Assembly (NCBI GenBank): GCA_022562275.1
Contig: JADFPP010000027.1
Coordinates: forward strand, 1-38,108
Source of the DNA: Bacteroidota bacterium
GTDB lineage: Bacteria > Bacteroidota > Ignavibacteria > Ignavibacteriales > Ignavibacteriaceae
Reading direction: 5' to 3'
Length of the DNA: 38,108 nucleotides
Shown: positions 33,632-38,108 of the stretch, piece by piece
How the letters are laid out: each line of letters begins with the position of its first letter
Numbering within the stretch: the first letter of the stretch is position 1
Notes under the pieces: generated by a model
Seen by the model: only the letters and a program-made list of their open reading frames with translations
What the model was told of the DNA's origin: nothing
The model's database searches: none
Made by a program: the position numbers and the translations under genes

Positions 33632-33661
33632 TAAATATAATATACATTTTCATATTATCAA
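33632..33661 (-). promoter_or_regulatory. Promoter of the trp operon leader
   Basis: On the minus strand TTGATA (33661-33656) and TATATTTA (33639-33632) have 19 bases between the first TTG and the second box, close to the Bacteroidota pattern (TTTG, about 19 bases, TAnnTTTG). The leader ATG follows 11 bases after the second box. Confidence 0.55.
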
Positions 33662-33718
33662 GGGGGAAGGAATAATTTTTGGTATCTTTTAGAATACTTC
33701 TGAGAGGTATATTTGTCA

Positions 33719-33747
33719 TTGACTTTCAAAGGATTTTTATATATTAT
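33719..33747 (+). promoter_or_regulatory. Promoter of the exported protein gene
   Basis: TTGACT (33719-33724) and TATTAT (33742-33747) are 17 bases apart, 26 bases before the ATG at 33774. It diverges from the trp promoter, about 60 bases away. Confidence 0.5.
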
Positions 33748-33773
33748 TTAATTAGCTACAAAAAATTGTTAAA

Positions 33774-34268
33774 ATGAAAAAACTTTTTCTCATATTTATT
33801 ATAATTATAACAACTTCCTTATTTGCACAATATCGCGATGATGGACTTAATAAACCGGGCGTAAAAGAAGGGATTGTGGACCAGTCTTCAGGATATGCAT
33901 TTGGATTTTTGAACTCTGAAAATTTCCTGATGAGACATTCGTTTTCTCTTTCGTTTACTTCTTTCGGTGGAAATGGAATATCATTGGGTACATATACAAA
34001 TAGTATGTACTATAAATTGATGAATAATCTAAACGTTCAGATGGATATCAGTATGATCTTTTCTCCTTATAGTTCATTTGGTAAGAGTTTCCAGGATGAT
34101 ATAAACGGAATTTATATTAGCAGTGCCGCTGTAAATTACGCACCATTTAAGGATATGAATATTTCAATTCAATACCGAAGCTTGCCGTATGGCAGCTATT
34201 ACTCAAATCCTTTTTATGGATCATTCTATGGTTTCTACAATAATCCTTTCAGGGAGTATGATCATTAA
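33774..34268 (+). CDS. Exported protein of unknown function
   Basis: 164 residues. A clear signal peptide (MKKLFLIFIIIITTSLFAQ, cleavage after SLFA). The mature part shows amphipathic strands (HSFSLSFTSFGG, LNVQMDISMIF, AVNYAPFKDMNISIQYR) and ends in an aromatic, glycine-rich tail (YGSFYGFYNNPF). It may be a small outer-membrane or periplasmic beta protein. I do not recognise a family. It has its own promoter divergent from the trp operon, and is followed 59 bases later by the LytR_C protein, with which it may be co-transcribed. Confidence 0.6.
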   Translation: MKKLFLIFIIIITTSLFAQYRDDGLNKPGVKEGIVDQSSGYAFGFLNSENFLMRHSFSLSFTSFGGNGISLGTYTNSMYYKLMNNLNVQMDISMIFSPYSSFGKSFQDDINGIYISSAAVNYAPFKDMNISIQYRSLPYGSYYSNPFYGSFYGFYNNPFREYDH

Positions 34269-34327
34269 AAAGAACCTGAATCTTGAGATGAACATTAATT
34301 GTGTTTGCAGAAATAAGAGAAAACTGA

Positions 34328-34801
34328 GTGAACATTAAAACTCAAGAAACAAAATTGCATAAAAAACCTTACTCTACGAACATTAAATTATTCCTGAACA
34401 TTTCAATTTTAATCCTTTCTTTTGCAATTATATTTTTAGGCTATTCTCTCGTAAGCAAAATCAAAGCTATTTATTCACAGGCTGAAAGTAGTGATTCTTT
34501 GTTACCATCAGGGGTTATACAGGTTGAGGTTTTGAACGGATGTGGTGTCTCAAAAATTGCGGATAAGTTTATGGATATTCTTAGAGAGAAAAATTTTGAT
34601 GTAGTTAACTTAGGTAATTATAGATCATTCGATATTGATAAAACAATCGTGATAGACAGATCTGGTAAAAGTGAAAAGGCTGAATATCTTGCCGAAGTAA
34701 TTGGTATTGATAAATGGAATGTAATTCAACAAAAAAATAAAAACTACTTTTTGGATGTTTCTTTAATAATCGGTAAGGATTATAATAATTTTTTAAAATG
34801 A
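34328..34801 (+). CDS. Membrane-anchored LytR_C (LytR/CpsA/Psr C-terminal) domain protein
   Basis: 157 residues from GTG 34328. A basic N-terminus and one transmembrane helix at about 22-43 (FLNISILILSFAIIFLGYSL) place the rest outside the inner membrane. Residues about 63-155 form the LytR_C fold: IQVEVLNGCGVSKIADKFMD is the typical V-x-V-x-N-G-x-G-x-x-x-x-A opening, followed by FDVVNLGNYRSFD, DKTIVIDRSGKSEKAEYLAE and FLDVSLIIGKDY. The catalytic LCP transferase domain usually fused to it is absent, as in many Bacteroidota. It lies directly before rsfS (14 bases), an arrangement seen repeatedly with LytR_C-rsfS. Confidence 0.8.
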   Translation: MNIKTQETKLHKKPYSTNIKLFLNISILILSFAIIFLGYSLVSKIKAIYSQAESSDSLLPSGVIQVEVLNGCGVSKIADKFMDILREKNFDVVNLGNYRSFDIDKTIVIDRSGKSEKAEYLAEVIGIDKWNVIQQKNKNYFLDVSLIIGKDYNNFLK

Positions 34802-34815
34802 TTTAAGGATGAAAT

Positions 34816-35184
34816 TTGGACACTAAAATTTTTTCAAAAAAGATCACCGAGTTGATTTTTAACAAAAAAGGATATGATGTTGTTTTAATAAATTTAAAAG
34901 ATATTGCTTCATTTGCAGATTATTTTATTATTTGCTCTGCCGATTCCAATGTACAGGTAAAAGCCATAGCAGATGAAATTGATAAATCATTGAGGGATGA
35001 GGGGATAAAGTGCTGGCATAGGGAGGGTTACCGTGCCTTAAGCTGGGTGCTGCTCGATTATGTTGACGTTGTTGTTCACGTATTTAAAAATGATGCACGT
35101 GAATTTTATTGTCTGGAAAAATTATGGGGTGATGCACCGCAGGAGAAATTTACCGATCCGGCTTATTCACAAAGTATTAATTAA
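34816..35184 (+). CDS. rsfS: Ribosome silencing factor RsfS
   Basis: 122 residues from TTG 34816, with AAGGATGAA upstream. It binds ribosomal protein uL14 and blocks subunit joining during starvation. Family landmarks are DVVLINLKDIASFADYFIICSADSN, VKAIADEID and the C-terminal WVLLDYVDVVVHVFKNDAREFYCLEKLWGDAP, all intact. Initiation at TTG is the only option consistent with the family start. A palindromic repeat element follows. Confidence 0.96.
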   Translation: MDTKIFSKKITELIFNKKGYDVVLINLKDIASFADYFIICSADSNVQVKAIADEIDKSLRDEGIKCWHREGYRALSWVLLDYVDVVVHVFKNDAREFYCLEKLWGDAPQEKFTDPAYSQSIN

Positions 35185-35220
35185 GCTTCTAAAAAAACTT
35201 CTGTCATTGCCTTACCTTTC

Positions 35221-35316
35221 GGTCATTCAGCAGGCATCTTGTCCCGATTCATCGGGATGGAAAACATAAATATACTTTGTTCATATAATGTTAACAGAAT
35301 TCTTTCTGAATGACAA
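35221..35316. repeat. Interspersed palindromic element, copy 4
   Basis: The ends GTCATTCAG (35222-35230) and CTGAATGAC (35306-35314) are perfect inverted repeats. A nested TCCCGAT-TC-ATCGGGA palindrome (35242-35257) follows the shared CAGCAGGCATCTTG. GGAAAACATAAATA matches copy 3. It lies between rsfS and argS. An extra TGTCATT at 35202 may mark an older end. Confidence 0.8.
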
Positions 35317-35428
35317 TTTGATCAACCCGCCATCATAAATCAAAATCACTGATTTTTCTAATCCTCTCCTTAATTACTTATTTTGCACTTTACAAAAATT
35401 AAATTTCAATAATAATCTAAAGAATAAA

Positions 35429-37057
35429 TTGAAAAACTATTTAGAAAAGATATTTAATGAGGCAGCACAAAGATTGAGCTATCTATCGGATATTAAAATA
35501 AACTTTGATATTCCAAAGATAGAATCCCACGGTGATTTTTCGTGTAACGCAGCGATGATGCTCACAAAAAAGTTAAAGAAAAATCCAAGACAAATCGCAG
35601 AGGAAATTATTTCGAACCTTAAATATGATGAAGATATAATTCAAAAGATTGAAATTGCAGGACCCGGATTTATTAATTTCTTTTTCACACCTTCATTTAT
35701 TGCGAAGGTTATTAAAAGTATTTTAGAGCAAAAAGAAAATTACGGAAGAGTAGATAAGTACAAAGGTAAGAAGGCAAATGTAGAGTTTGTTTCTGCTAAT
35801 CCAACCGGGCCCCTGACTGTAGGACACGGAAGAAATGCAGTGATTGGAGATACTGTTGCAAACATGCTCGAATCAATTGGATATGAAGTTGACAGGGAAT
35901 ATTATTTTAATAACGCAGGAAGACAAATGCGTGTGTTAGGTGATTCGGTGAAACAGCGATATTTACAGTTGTTGGGCGATAAAATTGATTTCCCCGAAGA
36001 TTATTATCAGGGCGAATATATAAAAGATATTGCAAAGTTATTTTTTGATGAGCACGGGGATAAGCTTAAAGAAGAAAAACCGGAAGGAAAATTTAAAGAG
36101 AGAGCAGAACAGGAGATTTTTAATGATATTAAAAGATCATTGAAACTACTTGGAATAGAATTCAATACATTCTATAATGAAAATACTCTTTTCGAGGAAG
36201 GGAAAATTGAAGCTCTTTTAAATGCTTTTAAAGAAAAAAACTTATCCTATGAAAAAAATAAAGCTGTCTGGTTGAAGTTTATAGAGTTGGGCGGTGAACA
36301 GGATAAAGTTATTGTTAAATCAACTGGCGAGCCAACATATCGCCTGCCGGATATTGCATATCATATTACAAAGTTTGATAGGGGATACGATTTGATGGTC
36401 GATGTTTTCGGTTCTGATCATGTTGCATCTTATCCGGATGTGCTTGCAGGTTTAAAGGCACTTGATTATGATGTGAACAAAATAAAAGTAATTATCTATC
36501 AATTTGTAACGATACTAGAAAATGGTGAAGTGGTGAAGATGTCAACCCGTAAAGCCAACTATGTAACTCTTGATGAATTGGTTGATGAAGTGGGCATTGA
36601 TGTTGTGCGGTACTTCTTTATTATGAGAAACACTTCTTCTCATATGAATTTTGATTTAACACTTGCAAAAAAACAGTCTGATGAGAATCCTGTTTTCTAC
36701 CTGCAGTACGCACACGCAAGAATTTGTTCGATCATACGAACCGTTTCAGGGGAAAATATTATAGCATCCACCAGGCATCTTGATTTGTTAGTAAAGGAAG
36801 AAGAGCAGCAATTACTGAAAAAATTAAATAAGTACGAAGAAGAAATACTTTATGCTTCGGAAAATTTTGAACCGCACAGGATTTGTTCATACCTGGAAGA
36901 ATTGGCAGCGGCATTCCATAAATTTTATACTTTTTGCAGAATACTTGGAAGCAAAAAGAAACTTGCAGACGCCAGATTAGCGCTTGCCGAGGCTACTAAA
37001 ACTGTATTGCAAAACGGTTTGGGTATTTTGGGTGTTACTGCACCTGAGAGGATGTAA
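35429..37057 (+). CDS. argS: Arginyl-tRNA synthetase
   Basis: 542 residues from TTG 35429 (reading MKNYLEKIFNEA), full length. It charges tRNA-Arg. The N-terminal additional domain (1-100) contains GDFSCNAAMML and GPGFINFF. The HIGH-type motif is in NPTGPLTVGHGRNAV, with its second His at residue 133. The tRNA-binding and catalytic parts include FNNAGRQMRVLG, TYRLPDIAYH and MVDVFGSDHV, and the KMSK-type loop is VKMSTRKANYVTLDEL. The anticodon-binding DALR domain ends with LGILGVTAPERM, the usual terminus. It is monocistronic as far as visible. Confidence 0.97.
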   Translation: MKNYLEKIFNEAAQRLSYLSDIKINFDIPKIESHGDFSCNAAMMLTKKLKKNPRQIAEEIISNLKYDEDIIQKIEIAGPGFINFFFTPSFIAKVIKSILEQKENYGRVDKYKGKKANVEFVSANPTGPLTVGHGRNAVIGDTVANMLESIGYEVDREYYFNNAGRQMRVLGDSVKQRYLQLLGDKIDFPEDYYQGEYIKDIAKLFFDEHGDKLKEEKPEGKFKERAEQEIFNDIKRSLKLLGIEFNTFYNENTLFEEGKIEALLNAFKEKNLSYEKNKAVWLKFIELGGEQDKVIVKSTGEPTYRLPDIAYHITKFDRGYDLMVDVFGSDHVASYPDVLAGLKALDYDVNKIKVIIYQFVTILENGEVVKMSTRKANYVTLDELVDEVGIDVVRYFFIMRNTSSHMNFDLTLAKKQSDENPVFYLQYAHARICSIIRTVSGENIIASTRHLDLLVKEEEQQLLKKLNKYEEEILYASENFEPHRICSYLEELAAAFHKFYTFCRILGSKKKLADARLALAEATKTVLQNGLGILGVTAPERM

Positions 37058-37150
37058 ACGATTGAGTTTAAAACCAATATTAATGCAAGATTACATTACA
37101 GTACAAGTGAGAATATTGCAGATTATTAATATGTTAGGCGTATTGATAAT

Positions 37151-38108
37151 ATGAAAAATATTAATAAAATAATTGGTCCAATTTCATTTGAAAATTGGAA
37201 AGCATATTTAAGCAAATCTGTGCTTGTGGAAACTTCTGAATATCCACTTCATACAGACGCTCATATTACTGGTGAATTAACAGAAAATTTAGGACCGTAC
37301 AAATTATTCAATACAGTTCCACTTGATATTAACAACCTCGATATACCAGCCTTGGTTTTAAGACTTGATTACCATTTAGAAGTTGATCATTCTAAAATAA
37401 AAATGAATAAAACTGATACTAGCAGATATCACGGTGGTGACTTGGTTGATGAAATTGCTGCTTTAGTTTCGCTCTGTTTCGGTATTAGATTAATGGCTGG
37501 TGGAGTTATTAGAGAATTTAGAGGAAATGATCCTAAAGGTCGACCCGTATCATATGGTTCATATGTTAAACAACCACTTACGTTTAAGAAAAAAGATAAA
37601 AGATTAATCCTTCCTCAAAAGTTGGGAACTTTTAAATTACTTCCAAATAATCATTTATCAAGATTCCACGAATTATCCGAAGAAAATGCAATTGAACTAG
37701 TAAGGGCTGCAAGATTATATCAAACTGGCTTATGGATTTCAGAAAATCAACCTGAACTTGCCTGGATTATGTTTGTATCTTCTATTGAAACGGTAGCAAA
37801 TAAATGGAGAAAAGAAAAAGTAGATCCTATAGAAAGATTAAAATTGTTTAAACCAAATTTAGAAAAAATATTGAGAGAACAGGGCGGTATTGACTTGGTA
37901 GAAAAAGTTGCAAATGAAATTTCAGATTATATGGGTGCAACAAAAACATTTGTTGATTTTACTTTGGAATATTTTCCTGAAGAACCAAAAGAAAGACCAC
38001 CAATTCATGGTCGCATTGATTGGTCTAAAAAATCATTTGAAAAATATCTGCGCCAGATATATGATTATAGATCAAAAGCCTTACACGGTGGGACACCGTT
38101 CCCTTTTC
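37151..38108 (+). CDS. HEPN-like (ApeA-type) hypothetical protein, 3' end outside window
   Basis: The frame is open from ATG 37151 to the window end, 319 residues without a stop. The first 190 residues are mixed (KIIGPISFENWKAYLSKSV, DIPALVLRLDYHLEV) and unlike anything I can name. From about 205 the chain is helical with ELAWIMFVSSIETVANKWRK, the hydrophobic pattern of a HEPN bundle, and near 307 comes YDYRSKALHGG, an R-x4-H motif (Arg307, His312) typical of HEPN ribonucleases, here in the R-S-x-x-x-H-G form of ApeA-like HEPN proteins. HEPN proteins often act in phage defence or toxin systems. The 93 bases between argS and this gene show no clear promoter. Confidence 0.6.
   Translation, partial: MKNINKIIGPISFENWKAYLSKSVLVETSEYPLHTDAHITGELTENLGPYKLFNTVPLDINNLDIPALVLRLDYHLEVDHSKIKMNKTDTSRYHGGDLVDEIAALVSLCFGIRLMAGGVIREFRGNDPKGRPVSYGSYVKQPLTFKKKDKRLILPQKLGTFKLLPNNHLSRFHELSEENAIELVRAARLYQTGLWISENQPELAWIMFVSSIETVANKWRKEKVDPIERLKLFKPNLEKILREQGGIDLVEKVANEISDYMGATKTFVDFTLEYFPEEPKERPPIHGRIDWSKKSFEKYLRQIYDYRSKALHGGTPFPF

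Noticed and set aside
1-38108. CRISPR array
   Set aside because: No set of short direct repeats with regular spacers was seen; repeats present are palindromic and dispersed.

Overview
The window is AT-rich DNA from a member of the Bacteroidota/Ignavibacteria side of the FCB group. Three things point there: a type IX secretion C-terminal sorting domain relic with the YPNPFNPST motif (738-1076), promoter-like boxes resembling the Bacteroidota TTTG / TAnnTTTG pattern, and many small exported or lipoprotein genes preceded by strong GGAGG sites. Most genes are core metabolism and housekeeping. The two ends are accessory.

Left end (1 to about 6.6 kb) is a scarred accessory region. It holds a C-terminal DprA-like fragment, the 3' end of a lost M16 peptidase paralogue, a decapitated type IX secretion cargo tail abutting a decapitated and frameshifted type I restriction specificity gene (hsdS), and an intact-looking toxin-antitoxin operon. 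In that operon a HigB-type toxin is followed by an XRE antitoxin fused to an ImmA/IrrE metallopeptidase domain, and two identical-design palindromes flank its promoter. After it comes a pair of overlapping M16 peptidases, one with the zinc motif and one without. The 3' end of the second is duplicated at 460-668.

Middle (6.8 to 25.9 kb). DUF2752 and TM2 membrane proteins; dapF with a small partner; an outer-membrane protein relic; a PHP phosphoesterase; a YgjP-like metallopeptidase; an outer-membrane beta-barrel; a truncated 2-hydroxyacid dehydrogenase; tRNA-Arg(CCG); a YfgM-like TPR protein; efp-accB-accC-gcvH; guaA-TPR-LpoA-like-radC (tightly coupled); a coiled-coil lipoprotein plus a LysM protein; phoH; mazG (minus); and ridA.

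Right part (26 to 33.7 kb, minus strand) is a complete tryptophan operon, trpE-G-D-C-F-[DAHP synthase]-B-A, with most genes overlapping. Upstream of trpE lies what reads as a classical attenuator: a 31-codon leader peptide with three consecutive Trp codons and a fourth next to its stop, followed by a 12-bp intrinsic terminator. Beyond it on the plus strand are an exported protein, a LytR_C-domain protein, rsfS, argS, and an edge-truncated gene whose product carries an RX4H motif of HEPN type.

A family of about 90-107 bp imperfect palindromic elements occurs in four intergenic gaps (11.55, 24.43, 25.90 and 35.22 kb). They share GTCATTCAG / CTGAATGAC ends and nest smaller palindromes. A palindrome of the same kind as one nested module interrupts the reading frame of hsdS.
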